From a virus: DNA of 45,548 bases. Shown here one piece after another: positions 32,623-41,051 of the stretch; within the stretch, counting starts at the first letter, position 1, and each line of letters begins with the position of its first letter. The stretch covers positions 1 to 45,548 of IMG/VR virus record IMGVR_UViG_3300033148_001204; one strand, written 5' to 3'. A program made the position numbers and the translations under genes. The notes under the pieces were generated by a model. It was given only the letters and a program-made list of their open reading frames with translations, searched no databases and was not told the origin of the DNA.

Positions 32623-33234
32623 TTAGGCAACCTTAGATACATGCATAGCAGCACTAGGTACATCATTCCAATCTAAAATTGTAGACTTGAATAACCCACC
32701 AGTAGCTGTACCATTTCTAACTAACCATGTTTTTAATGTATCACCAGATTCTACTACAAGCGTAAACATATAGTGTAAAGATATTAAATCTCCATCTTGT
32801 AAAGCTATAACACCTGTATCTCCTACCTGAGTAGCATTATGCGTAAATCGTGTAAAAGCTTTTAAACTATTTGTATCTACTACCTCTTTACCATATGTAA
32901 GAACCAAATTCATTTCATATGTACCAGTAGTATTAAATGTAATTGTGCCAACTGCATCAATCATGATAGGGTCTTCCCCATCTCCCTGTATTACACCATA
33001 TTCTACTTGCATTAATGTATCTACTGCAGTTGGTATCTGACTTGTTGCAGTACTCTTAGCATTAAGAACATTAAGAGCAATAGAAGCTAATGCATTTTCT
33101 ACTACTATTATCCTTCCATCTATAAAAGTAATAGCAGATTGTGTATTTGTAAAAGCAGACTCTATTTTATCATTGGCTGTTACACCTGTATCTACTCCAT
33201 CTTCTATTGGTTCATAACCTATTATATATGCCAT
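32623..33234 (-). CDS. Virion protein with shared N-terminal module
   Basis: 203 residues. Residues 1-40 (MAYIIGYEPIEDGVDTGVTA..) align with the start of the protein at 33245: MAY..G...I...VDTG.TAN.KI. The remainder is a strand-rich, jelly-roll-like domain ending in a Trp-containing loop. Likely a tail fibre or appendage that docks through the common N-terminus. Directly abuts the nozzle gene. Confidence 0.55.
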   Translation of the reverse strand: MAYIIGYEPIEDGVDTGVTANDKIESAFTNTQSAITFIDGRIIVVENALASIALNVLNAKSTATSQIPTAVDTLMQVEYGVIQGDGEDPIMIDAVGTITFNTTGTYEMNLVLTYGKEVVDTNSLKAFTRFTHNATQVGDTGVIALQDGDLISLHYMFTLVVESGDTLKTWLVRNGTATGGLFKSTILDWNDVPSAAMHVSKVA

Positions 33235-33244
33235 ATCATTCTCC

Positions 33245-34318
33245 TTATTTTAAATTTATTGACTCAATGTCAAATGAAGCACTTGTTAATGTAACATTCA
33301 TAGCTACACTCGCCCTAATTCTCATTTTATGCACTACTCCAGCAAGCTCATCTGTTATAGGCCACTGAAAACTTATTGAATCCTCAGTAGCATCACGGGG
33401 TATATTCACAGGATATGTATAGTGAATATCATCATTAGTTATATCATATAACTCTACATATACTGTACGAGTACTTGTTGTAGATGTAAAAGATATACCA
33501 GCTGTAAAACTGGCTCTGTAGTCACCATCTTCAGGTAGTGTTATTACCCCTGTAGCTTTTGTAACAGAGGTAACAATTTCTTTTTCTAGTGCATAATCAT
33601 TTATATCTTTAATTGTAGTAAGGTCATATATGCCAGTACCGGCTTGCCCCTTTAAACCTCCAAATACAGTAGGTATGTTTTGGTTATTTACTAACCTAAT
33701 ATATAACTTACCTAGTTCAGCATCAGCAACAAATACTCCACCTATTTGAGTTCTTATAGCGGGTGCAGTTGCTGAATATGTTCCAGGTACTGTGTTACTA
33801 AGGAACATAGGTGTACCTAAGGCTAAACCATTAGTATTTATGTTAATAATAAAACCACTAATAGCTATAGCACTCTTTTCACCATTAGGTATATCTACTA
33901 CTGCTACTCCTAGTACCCTAGCATTATCAAAAGTATCAGCTAAGGCTTTTACTACTTGTACTTCACCACCTGAAATACCATCAGGGCGAACAGCCATACC
34001 TGCTTCTATGGTATCCCCTGAATTATTTACAACATGCATATGTTCCCCGTGACCTGGCTCAACAGATATACCTGGATAAGGACCATAAAATACATATGTC
34101 TCAGTTTCAGCCCTATAAAAAAACGTACCCTCTACATAATCAATATCCTCTTCTTGAGGTAATAAAGCTATACTTGCTGGTATACTAGGCATCTTACCTA
34201 TGTCTAACTCATTAAGAGCTGTCTCTGCTAAGGCTAAGGGATTTTTAATTTTTAAATTAGCCGTAGCTCCTGTATCCACATTTTCTTGAATATCAATCCA
34301 ACCTAAATTGTATGCCAT
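33245..34318 (-). CDS. Virion protein, probable fibre or head appendage
   Basis: 357 residues. N-terminal module shared with the gene at 32623. The middle (residues about 90-210) has the HVVNNSGDTIEAGMAV...VLGVAVVDIPNGEKSAI...G pattern common in phage fibre or decoration domains. The C-terminal 130 residues are a C1q/TNF-like strand pattern (GDYRASFTAGISFTS). Its ATG overlaps the amidase stop. Suggests a receptor-binding appendage. Confidence 0.55.
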   Translation of the reverse strand: MAYNLGWIDIQENVDTGATANLKIKNPLALAETALNELDIGKMPSIPASIALLPQEEDIDYVEGTFFYRAETETYVFYGPYPGISVEPGHGEHMHVVNNSGDTIEAGMAVRPDGISGGEVQVVKALADTFDNARVLGVAVVDIPNGEKSAIAISGFIININTNGLALGTPMFLSNTVPGTYSATAPAIRTQIGGVFVADAELGKLYIRLVNNQNIPTVFGGLKGQAGTGIYDLTTIKDINDYALEKEIVTSVTKATGVITLPEDGDYRASFTAGISFTSTTSTRTVYVELYDITNDDIHYTYPVNIPRDATEDSISFQWPITDELAGVVHKMRIRASVAMNVTLTSASFDIESINLK

Positions 34319-34704
34319 TATTTACTCCTTGGTAAGCTTATAGAAAACAGATAAGTCTCTACATTAAAATTAGGGCAAGGCTTATCACTAACCTCGTAGT
34401 GCCCAACTACTTCATCGGCTGTATATTTTCCAGCTATTAAAAGTTTCTCTAAGCTAATAAACTGTGCATTAGTAAAAGAATCTTTACCTATAAGGCAGAT
34501 ACCAATAGCTTCATTATGGCCCTTAGCATGTGCCCCAGCCCAATATTCAGGCCTACCATTTTCTATAGTACCCTCCTCAAGAATAACGTAATGGTAACCT
34601 ATACCATCATACCCTCTCTCTTTATGCCATCGATGAATAGTCTCTGCCGTATCTCCACGACCTTGAGGACTATCACTACAATGTATAATTACTTTAATTG
34701 ACAT
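34318..34704 (-). CDS. N-acetylmuramoyl-L-alanine amidase (endolysin)
   Basis: 128 residues, an Amidase_2 enzyme of T7 lysozyme type that cuts the peptidoglycan stem peptide. Zinc ligands H8 (IIHCSDS), H102 (GHYEVSD) and C110 (CPNF), with Y37/Y39 and K108 matching catalytic positions. No signal peptide, so it needs the holin two genes upstream. Starts at the TAATG overlap with the spanin-like gene. Confidence 0.92.
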   Translation of the reverse strand: MSIKVIIHCSDSPQGRGDTAETIHRWHKERGYDGIGYHYVILEEGTIENGRPEYWAGAHAKGHNEAIGICLIGKDSFTNAQFISLEKLLIAGKYTADEVVGHYEVSDKPCPNFNVETYLFSISLPRSK

Positions 34705-35096
34705 TATTTATCCTTAAGTACATTTAATATCTCTAATACACTATCTTGCTTTCCCATTAATACAGCTAACTCTTTACTAGTATTACCAGTTACAAGTTCT
34801 ATCTTTTCTAAGTGTAGTTTCATCTCAACTCTAGTTATGAATTTACGCTCCGCAGTTTCTAAATCTAATAACTTTTCAGTATCACGTTCTAATATAGTAG
34901 TTCGCTCAATGACTGTATCTATTCTTTTAAACCCTGCGTCTAGCTTTCGTTGAGTTTCTTTTTTGTATTCATTGGAATCTATTATGTGCTGTCTATAATC
35001 AGATTCTAATCTAGCAACTCTATTTCTAAGAACTGCATATGTACCAGCAATACCAACTATTGCTATCACTATATTTATCATCCAACTTTCCATCAC
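34704..35096 (-). CDS. Spanin-like protein (N-terminal anchor plus coiled coil)
   Basis: 130 residues: one membrane helix at residues 4-23 (SWMINIVIAIVGIAGTYAVL), then a long charged coiled coil to the end. This matches inner-membrane (Rz-like) spanins by layout and by location between holin and amidase. No Rz1-like lipoprotein frame was found within it, so outer-membrane partner is unassigned. Confidence 0.55.
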   Translation of the reverse strand: MMESWMINIVIAIVGIAGTYAVLRNRVARLESDYRQHIIDSNEYKKETQRKLDAGFKRIDTVIERTTILERDTEKLLDLETAERKFITRVEMKLHLEKIELVTGNTSKELAVLMGKQDSVLEILNVLKDK

Positions 35097-35473
35097 ATGC
35101 CCTTATTCTTAATCTTAAATACACCACCAGCAAAATAAAATCCAACTACTACTAATATAACGGCGCCTAACGTTTTAGTGTTCCACTCAGCTAATTCAAA
35201 TGCTGCGACCATATAAAACCCTTGCATTTCTAAATTACTTGTAAGCACGCCAACATTCCATAATATTACAGCGTTTAAATATACCAAAAGAAATATACCA
35301 CTAAACATAAAAGCTAGATATCTCTGAGCCAACTTGAACGGCTCATATTTAGATAAAAAATCTACATGTAACTTAGCTTTTTCTTCGTTGGTAAATACTA
35401 AAGCGTCTATAGCTTTACTACCCGCTTCCATCATTTTACCACTACCGAATATTTTACCTAATAGACCTAACAT
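35093..35473 (-). CDS. Holin, 3-TM type
   Basis: 126 residues. A cytoplasmic amphipathic start precedes hydrophobic segments near 49-70 (YLAFMFSGIFLLVYLNAVIL), a weaker one near 82-92, and 99-118 (TLGAVILVVVGFYFAGGVF). This fits the phage holin family with EAGSKAIDAL...FTNEEKAKLH at its N-terminus. Forms the membrane lesion that releases the amidase. ATGA overlap with the spanin-like gene. Confidence 0.75.
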   Translation of the reverse strand: MLGLLGKIFGSGKMMEAGSKAIDALVFTNEEKAKLHVDFLSKYEPFKLAQRYLAFMFSGIFLLVYLNAVILWNVGVLTSNLEMQGFYMVAAFELAEWNTKTLGAVILVVVGFYFAGGVFKIKNKGM

Positions 35474-35988
35474 TATAATGCACCTCTCTCAGTTCTAAGT
35501 GTAATAGCCTCATCATCTAAAGCAGTCATAATACTATCATCACTAGTATTACCTCTACCTCTGTTAATGCTTCTAAGACTTCTAATAGTGAGCCTATCTA
35601 TTTCATCTAAGCGTGTATCTATTTCAGCTTTACGCTTATCTTTAGCTTGTTGAGCTGTAGCTACTGGTTCATCAATCCACTTATCAATGCTCCACAGTGG
35701 AAAATCATTTAATGGCTCTTTATCTGTCATAGTATTATCGACAACATTGCCAAGAGCAAACTCAACCTTTGAAGCATCAGATTTTAACCAATAATTTTTA
35801 TCTCTATTATCAGCTATATATTCCCATTTATCAATATTGAAACAAACTAGAAAACCAGTTTTACTAGCAATTGGCTTTATTGTTGTACTAAAAGGTGGAG
35901 TTAAAAACTTTCCATCTTTTAAAGGATTTATTTGACCCTCTGTTTCTCTTAAAAATTCTTTTGTAATTTTGTCATATATATAAAACAT
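35473..35988 (-). CDS. Tail fibre assembly chaperone-like protein
   Basis: 171 residues directly after the collar-domain fibre. The start MFYIYDKITKEFLRE (fibre-assembly proteins open similarly), a WSIDKWIDEP Trp cluster and a C-terminal helical ATAQQAKDKRKAEID segment are typical of the DUF4376/Caudo_TAP group. Expected to fold or join the fibre at 35998. Confidence 0.6.
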   Translation of the reverse strand: MFYIYDKITKEFLRETEGQINPLKDGKFLTPPFSTTIKPIASKTGFLVCFNIDKWEYIADNRDKNYWLKSDASKVEFALGNVVDNTMTDKEPLNDFPLWSIDKWIDEPVATAQQAKDKRKAEIDTRLDEIDRLTIRSLRSINRGRGNTSDDSIMTALDDEAITLRTERGAL

Positions 35989-35997
35989 TTAATCTCC

Positions 35998-37086
35998 TTA
36001 ATATTTAATACAATAAAGTTTTGTAACTGTAATAGGTCTTGTTTCTATTGCATCACCTGTGCTAGAAGTATCTATATTGTCAGGAAGTACATAGGTTCCA
36101 ACTCCACCTGCCGAAGTATTGTAAACACTTCTTGAAGCTATATTCATAGCATGGTCGTGTTCTTTAAACACATCTTGCTGATAGCTACCTACTGCACCAT
36201 TAACCGAACCAACACCCCTTGTATATAAACCTCTACCATCTGCACTTTCTTGTGGTGGAAGCCTAAAGTTTCCACCTGATGGAGCTGCTGCACCATCAAA
36301 AGTGTTATATTTAGTTCCAACTATTGCAAATAAAGCAGCATATGTTGTTTCACTAACCTCTGAATTATCCATAACTAAAAAACCAGCTGGTGCTGTAGTG
36401 CCCTCGTATTCTGTTATTGCTCCTACTGGATTAGCAGCCAATACTAATGCGTCTACCTCATCCTCTGTGTAATATCTATTGTCTAATTGCCCGTTATCTA
36501 AGGTCACTTTGTTGTAGTAGTCATTAGGGTTAAAAGTTGCAGCTTTAGCAGCCCAATGTAATGCACTATATATACCTGTTTGTGGAGTATAAGTAAATGT
36601 GCCATCTCCATCCGAAGTAATCAAGTTTACCTCAGTATCTTCAACTTCAGTAGCATAACTAAGCGCTGTTAATGCCTTAGCTTCAGAAATCCAAGCTTTT
36701 AATTGTGAGTCATCTGCATATAGACTTGAACTATTAGCCCAATGTAACGAACTATATGTATCAGTAATCTCTTCAATTGTAAAAGTACCGTCTTTATTAG
36801 AGGTATACAATCGTACAAGCTCTCCAGCTGGTTGAGTAGCGAAAGAACTAGATGTACGCTTCCATGCTTCTGACTCCCAAGCAAAAGCTTGAGAAGCACC
36901 AGTACCACTTTCTAAATCTTGTATTTTCTCATTTATAGATAGAGTAGCACTATAAGGAATTAATGAACCATTAATCTCTTTAAGTACTATAGTCTCACCC
37001 ATTCGTTCCTGAGAGACTTCACCTACACCAAAAGCTAAATCATCCGCAGTACCTAGCTGCTTAGTTATTGCTATGCCTCCAGCCAT
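35998..37086 (-). CDS. Tail fibre with phage collar domain
   Basis: 362 residues. Residues 1-60 share a docking module with the small protein at 37086 (L....D.(L/A)FG.GEV.Q.R.GE...(V/L)..IN). Residues 69-182 hold two copies, 62 residues apart, of AW.SEA...T..S.AT.....V.L.TS..DGTFT....T..YS.LHWA. The C-terminal ~150 residues are a Phage_tail_collar domain (APAGFLVMDNS, FRLPPQESADGRGLYTRG, EHDHAM). Forms the host-binding fibre. Confidence 0.8.
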   Translation of the reverse strand: MAGGIAITKQLGTADDLAFGVGEVSQERMGETIVLKEINGSLIPYSATLSINEKIQDLESGTGASQAFAWESEAWKRTSSSFATQPAGELVRLYTSNKDGTFTIEEITDTYSSLHWANSSSLYADDSQLKAWISEAKALTALSYATEVEDTEVNLITSDGDGTFTYTPQTGIYSALHWAAKAATFNPNDYYNKVTLDNGQLDNRYYTEDEVDALVLAANPVGAITEYEGTTAPAGFLVMDNSEVSETTYAALFAIVGTKYNTFDGAAAPSGGNFRLPPQESADGRGLYTRGVGSVNGAVGSYQQDVFKEHDHAMNIASRSVYNTSAGGVGTYVLPDNIDTSSTGDAIETRPITVTKLYCIKY

Positions 37087-37304
37087 TATGCCGTTACCCC
37101 TTGTTCATATAAGAAATCTAAAGCAGCTTTTATTGTAATCAACTCACCTGTAGGAGTTCTATATGGAATAGACTCTGCATTAATTCTTGTAACAAGAACT
37201 AATTCTCCATCTCTAATTTGTTGTACTTCACCTTCACCAAAGAGTATATCCTCTTTACCAATTAAATCCTTAACAAATAATAATTCATCTGTATCTAAAG
37301 CCAT
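37086..37304 (-). CDS. Stand-alone fibre docking module
   Basis: 72 residues, closely similar in layout to the first 60 residues of the fibre at 35998: L.GKEDILFGEGEVQQIRDGE, then IPYRT..LITIKAALDFL. It ends one base inside the fibre start. It may be a tail adaptor that the fibre N-terminus copies, or a reduced second fibre. Confidence 0.6.
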   Translation of the reverse strand: MALDTDELLFVKDLIGKEDILFGEGEVQQIRDGELVLVTRINAESIPYRTPTGELITIKAALDFLYEQGVTA

Positions 37305-38365
37305 TATCTTATTCCTCCTCTATATTTTGTTTCATACTTCTTAGATGCTGAACTATAATCTTCAGCACTAGAAGCTATCTCTTTATCTAATTCTCTTGTA
37401 TATCTACCTAAGAACACCTGAGCTCTTGCATTATTTCCTGCATCATTATCATCTTGTAAAGCAGTACCTACAATCCAATTAATCATAGGTTCTACCCAAG
37501 TAGGACTTAAAGGGAATGCAACTTCTAATGAAGTTTGTTCTTGTGGTAAAGCTTTATATCTTGTTTGTATATACTCTGTACCTTTAAGAACTGATACAAC
37601 AGTACCATACCTTCCAGCTATTCTATAAGGAGCATTTAGTAATGTACCAATACTACCTTTCCCCTCAGAAGTCGTAGTCATACTAGTATCTAAACTTGTT
37701 AATACTCCATATACCTCACCAGTAGAAGGTACAATTGTAACAGTCGGCGCCCCAGTAAGATATACATCAGATAATAGACCATAAGCTGTATTAGGTAGAT
37801 TATCATATAATCCTTCAGTTATTGCTGTACCTGATGTAACACCTAATGGGTCAAGTAGAGGATTAGATACAACACCTAACCCTGTTTCTGTATCAAAGAA
37901 GTGATAACCCCATAATTGGTCATCTCTCCAATATCCAGCATCATTCCATACATCATCAGCCCATAAATCATTAATAGGTTGAGGAAGTAAATCACCAGTT
38001 GGTCCTTGTTTAAATCTAGGTTCTCTTGATTCAATATCTGGAATATTACGAAGTTCTAAAACACCTATATTTATTTGGTCCTTAGTAGCAAATAAAGAAG
38101 CATCTAAATCTTTCTTATTTCTGATAGGTACTTCATTACCTTCATATACTACTGATGTAACCTTTAATAAATCTAATGGCAAAGGATATCTTCGTCTAAA
38201 GTTATTTATCTCTGTAAAATGCTCAGACCTATAAGCACCTGCAAACTTATTAATATCTTTAAGTCCACCATTAACTATATCTAGCATTCGTTCATCTGAC
38301 CAACGTTGTTTATCAGTATCACCTAATATACGTCTGGCTTTTATAACTAAGTCATTTATTAGCAT
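37304..38365 (-). CDS. Head-tail adaptor (DUF6682-like)
   Basis: 353 residues. The N-terminus MLINDLVIKARRILGD....RWSDERMLDIVNGGLKDI is the adaptor opening also seen in T7 gp11-like and gp4-like proteins; RRRYPLPLDLLKVTSV and the C-terminal AFPLSPTWVEPMINWIVGTALQ..DNDAGN.ARA..FLGRY support DUF6682. Joins the portal to the nozzle. The middle contains a strand-rich insert (VYLTGAPTVTIVPSTGEVYG). Confidence 0.75.
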   Translation of the reverse strand: MLINDLVIKARRILGDTDKQRWSDERMLDIVNGGLKDINKFAGAYRSEHFTEINNFRRRYPLPLDLLKVTSVVYEGNEVPIRNKKDLDASLFATKDQINIGVLELRNIPDIESREPRFKQGPTGDLLPQPINDLWADDVWNDAGYWRDDQLWGYHFFDTETGLGVVSNPLLDPLGVTSGTAITEGLYDNLPNTAYGLLSDVYLTGAPTVTIVPSTGEVYGVLTSLDTSMTTTSEGKGSIGTLLNAPYRIAGRYGTVVSVLKGTEYIQTRYKALPQEQTSLEVAFPLSPTWVEPMINWIVGTALQDDNDAGNNARAQVFLGRYTRELDKEIASSAEDYSSASKKYETKYRGGIR

Positions 38366-38388
38366 TGTTTACCTTTCTTAGATTTCAG

Positions 38389-38440
38389 ATTAGTTCTACT
38401 TATAAAACTAATATGAAACCTAAAGCAATTAAGCTTTAGG
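38389..38440 (-). terminator. Tandem hairpins after the capsid genes
   Basis: CCTAAAGC/GCTTTAGG (38419-38426/38433-38440) encloses the stop of the 24-residue gene; ATTAGTT/AACTAAT (38389-38395/38406-38412) follows on the minus-strand transcript. Together they probably reduce expression of adaptor and fibre genes relative to capsid genes. Confidence 0.55.
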
Positions 38441-38503
38441 AGTAGTTTTCTTTGGCTTGTCGCCTGAAGGTTTAGAACCTTTAGGTGCGCCTAGAACAGC
38501 CAT
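38429..38503 (-). CDS. 24-residue Lys/Pro-rich basic peptide
   Basis: Encodes MAVLGAPKGSKPSGDKPKKT followed by TPKA. Start overlaps the previous stop (TAATG) and GGTGAAGGG lies before it. Unstructured, with seven Lys and one Asp. Its place right after capsid and decoration genes suggests a virion or scaffold-binding peptide, but a coincidental frame cannot be excluded. Confidence 0.5.
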   Translation of the reverse strand: MAVLGAPKGSKPSGDKPKKTTPKA

Positions 38504-38952
38504 TACCCTTCACCAAGGTAACTCATAGTTGCTCTATTGTAATCAATATATTCAACTACTACATTTAAGTTAGAATTGTCTGTAGCAGTACCTGCAACAA
38601 CCAATGTAACTGTTAAGTTTGCTTCACTATCTAATAGTAAAGGAACTGATGTACCTGCAGTAATTCCAGCTGCAGCAATTGTAGTAGCGGCTAACAATGT
38701 AGTACTACCGATTTCAATTGTTGCAGTAGAAGCTGCACCATATACTTCACCTGTTGTAACTGCTAAATAAGCAGCTGTAACAACGATACCAGCTGGTAAT
38801 ACACCTAATGTATATTCCCCTGAAGCTGCATTAACAACTGCAGTACCTTCTCTAAGGTCAGCGGCTTCAAGTACAAATGGAAGTTTTCCGGTAACTCCAC
38901 ATACTTCACGTCTACGGTTATTCTGATATAAACCTGTTAAAACTGTTGCCAT
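38503..38952 (-). CDS. Head decoration-like protein
   Basis: 149 residues, Ala/Thr/Val-rich and strand-rich, with the LREGTAVVNAASGEYTLGVLPAGIVVTAAYLAV pattern (seen here as LREGTAVV and LPAGIVVTAAYL) of phage head or capsid-stabilising proteins. Last residues YIDYNRATMSYLGEG. It lies directly after the major capsid gene. Confidence 0.6.
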   Translation of the reverse strand: MATVLTGLYQNNRRREVCGVTGKLPFVLEAADLREGTAVVNAASGEYTLGVLPAGIVVTAAYLAVTTGEVYGAASTATIEIGSTTLLAATTIAAAGITAGTSVPLLLDSEANLTVTLVVAGTATDNSNLNVVVEYIDYNRATMSYLGEG

Positions 38953-38987
38953 TTTAAATGTCCTTTCTTAATGAGTGACGCTAGTTA

Positions 38988-40202
38988 TTAAGCTAGAGTC
39001 TCTACCCAAGTATCAAAGTAAGCAAGACCAAAAGTCATGTTACCGATTTTTGCTGATTTATAATCACCATTTTCTGGTTTAAGGATTGTAGCTTGTACAT
39101 TTCCCCACCACTCTAATACAGACTCACTGTCAATGTCAAAATCTTCCGAAGATTTATATTTGTAGTCTGGGTCCATACCAATACCTTCAGAGAAAGCACC
39201 TGCACCAATTATTAACCCACGGTCAATAACTTTTGTACCAGCAGTAACTTCAGCATCATATGCTTCAGTACCTTCAAATAACTCTGTACCATCAGCTTTT
39301 ACTTTGATACGTCTAAGACCAGACATTTCAACTACCGACTTTCCAAGTCCATTGTTACCAACTTCATCTTCTTCACCATGATATGAAGGAGCTTCCATAT
39401 AAACTGAATTACCAACTCTACCAATTGAACCACTTAACAACATATTATCTCTACCACGTACATCACCTTGTGATACGATAGATTTAAATACAGTGTCTTG
39501 CTTAAGATTAGCAGCTTGTAGCGCAGTTAAGATGTGTAAGTATACTGGAGCTGGGTTAGCACCATTATTTTCTGTACCACCTTGATAAGGTTTCATTGGT
39601 CTACGATTCCCACCGATTGTCCAACCTTTACCAGTTTTCTCTGCAGTTTCAAGTGCTAAGAATTCATCATAACCCATAACATCACCAGAAACTAAATCTT
39701 TAGATGCTGTTTTACCACCAGGTAAAAATGCATGAGTTGGCTTTTCGCCACGTAAGTAACCTTGACCACAGTCAAAGAAGAATTGATCGTTTTGGCGTAC
39801 GAAGTTATCAGAAAGTAAACTAATTGAATTAGCATGCTCTGTAATAGCTAGATTACCGACTTCTTTACCACTAAATGCATCACCATTGTTAATCGGGTAA
39901 CGTAATCTTTCAGAAGTAATCTTGTCACTAAATTGAAGTTTAACTCCGCCATAACCATATGCTTTTTCTTTACCCTTACGAGCAGCACCAGCATAATTAC
40001 CTGTATAATCCATAACAATTGTGTGACCATCATCGGCACTTGATGTTTGAGACTGTACAATACATGCATCTAATGTAGTACCTTTTAAAGGTGACCAAAA
40101 AGATAGAGATTGTTTTTGAACTAAGCCTTTTTTCACCCATGTATTTCTAACAAGTTTAGAAGTAATAGGTAACTTAGCTGTTTGAGACTTTGCTTGAGGC
40201 AT
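38988..40202 (-). CDS. Major capsid protein (N4 gp56 / DUF4043-like)
   Basis: 404 residues. The order scaffold, this gene, decoration protein is classic. The core (GGVKLQFSDKITSERLRYPI, then LAITEHANSISLLSDN, QFFFDCGQGYLRG and the C-terminal GNMTFGLAYFDTWVETLA) resembles the N4 gp56-like HK97-fold capsid family. GGAGGGCG precedes the ATG. C/G-rich third positions and strong ribosome site fit high expression. Confidence 0.85.
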   Translation of the reverse strand: MPQAKSQTAKLPITSKLVRNTWVKKGLVQKQSLSFWSPLKGTTLDACIVQSQTSSADDGHTIVMDYTGNYAGAARKGKEKAYGYGGVKLQFSDKITSERLRYPINNGDAFSGKEVGNLAITEHANSISLLSDNFVRQNDQFFFDCGQGYLRGEKPTHAFLPGGKTASKDLVSGDVMGYDEFLALETAEKTGKGWTIGGNRRPMKPYQGGTENNGANPAPVYLHILTALQAANLKQDTVFKSIVSQGDVRGRDNMLLSGSIGRVGNSVYMEAPSYHGEEDEVGNNGLGKSVVEMSGLRRIKVKADGTELFEGTEAYDAEVTAGTKVIDRGLIIGAGAFSEGIGMDPDYKYKSSEDFDIDSESVLEWWGNVQATILKPENGDYKSAKIGNMTFGLAYFDTWVETLA

Positions 40203-40215
40203 TTCGCCCTCCTAC

Positions 40216-40908
40216 TTATAATATTTGATAACCCTTAGATTCTTCTGTCTTGTTACCCTCGCCACCAGCGAGCTTACCAAGATTTGTTGCGTCTAATGAG
40301 TCATCAGTTGGTTTAACTTTTTTATCTTTTCCAAGATATTCAGCCACTTTGTCTAAGTAATCATCGAATGGCATTGTTCCAATTTGATTTTGCAATCTAG
40401 GTGGAATGTCATTCTCCATTACATCATCTGTAAGCTCTAACCCAGTACGCTCTTGAAACTCAGCTAGTGCATCTTTACGTTCTGAAAGAGTAAGGTCATT
40501 TAATGCTTTCTCAGAAGCGGCATCAGTTAATTCCTTCATCTTACCAGCACCTAGTTGCTTAGCTTCATTCTCGTATTGAGTTTTCTTACTAAACCACTCG
40601 TCAAGGTCAGTAATCTTCAACTCGTCCAATTCAGCAACTTGTTCTGCAGATAATTGCGCAGACTCATTGATAGAATTGCCTAACACTTGGTTAGTAGCTT
40701 CGAGACTTGTATTCTCTTGAATTAACTTAGTCGATTTAGCTTGATGCTGTCTCGATTTTTTCTCTGTTAAAACCAACTTCTTAAACATAGGGTCAACATT
40801 TTCTTCAAATGTTAATTGTCCTTTATCGTCTGCTGTTGCCAGCGCGTCATTGATTTGCTCGTCAAGAGTCTTCGTCCCTTGAGAGCCTTTGTCTGTGTTA
40901 TCAGCCAT
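40216..40908 (-). CDS. Scaffolding protein
   Basis: 230 residues, acidic, highly charged and helical with coiled-coil segments (LTEKKSRQHQAKSTKLIQEN and onward), no Cys and few aromatics. It directly precedes the capsid gene, the usual place for a scaffold. The C-terminal ~30 residues include the basic KDKKVKPT patch that could bind capsid. No separate protease gene is visible. Confidence 0.75.
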   Translation of the reverse strand: MADNTDKGSQGTKTLDEQINDALATADDKGQLTFEENVDPMFKKLVLTEKKSRQHQAKSTKLIQENTSLEATNQVLGNSINESAQLSAEQVAELDELKITDLDEWFSKKTQYENEAKQLGAGKMKELTDAASEKALNDLTLSERKDALAEFQERTGLELTDDVMENDIPPRLQNQIGTMPFDDYLDKVAEYLGKDKKVKPTDDSLDATNLGKLAGGEGNKTEESKGYQIL

Positions 40909-40956
40909 AGTACGTCTCCATTATTAATGTACATCATAATAAATATGAATACTTCT

Positions 40957-40989
40957 ATTATATACTATTATATCTTAATCCTTTCTTAA
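40957..40989 (-). promoter_or_regulatory. Main late promoter
   Basis: On the minus strand TATAAT (plus 40957-40962) has TTAAGA at 16 and 27 bases upstream (plus 40973-40978 and 40984-40989). A second TATAAT lies 10 bases further upstream (40967-40972). It sits back to back with the rightward promoter at 41019. Leader about 42 nt. Confidence 0.75.
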
Positions 40990-40996
40990 TATTAAG
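40985..40996. promoter_or_regulatory. Palindrome CTTAATATTAAG between divergent promoters
   Basis: A perfect 12-base palindrome at the midpoint of the divergent promoters; its arms are part of TTAAGA elements of both. Flanking half-sites CTTA/TAAG occur at 40974 and 41004. A candidate operator for the ribbon-helix-helix protein encoded at 41052. Confidence 0.45.
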
Positions 40997-41024
40997 ATGA
41001 GTTTAAGAATTAATATCTTATAAT
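40992..41024 (+). promoter_or_regulatory. Promoter for the RHH/terminase operon
   Basis: TATAAT at 41019-41024 with TTAAGA at 41003-41008 and 40992-40997, 16 and 27 bases upstream. Leader about 21 nt with AAAGGA before the ATG at 41052. Confidence 0.75.
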
Positions 41025-41051
41025 ACATAATATTAATTAAAGGATAATTAT

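Noticed and set aside
33792-34052. Plus-strand open frame opposite the virion protein at 33245
   Set aside because: Antisense shadow with no ribosome site; composition typical of a complement frame.
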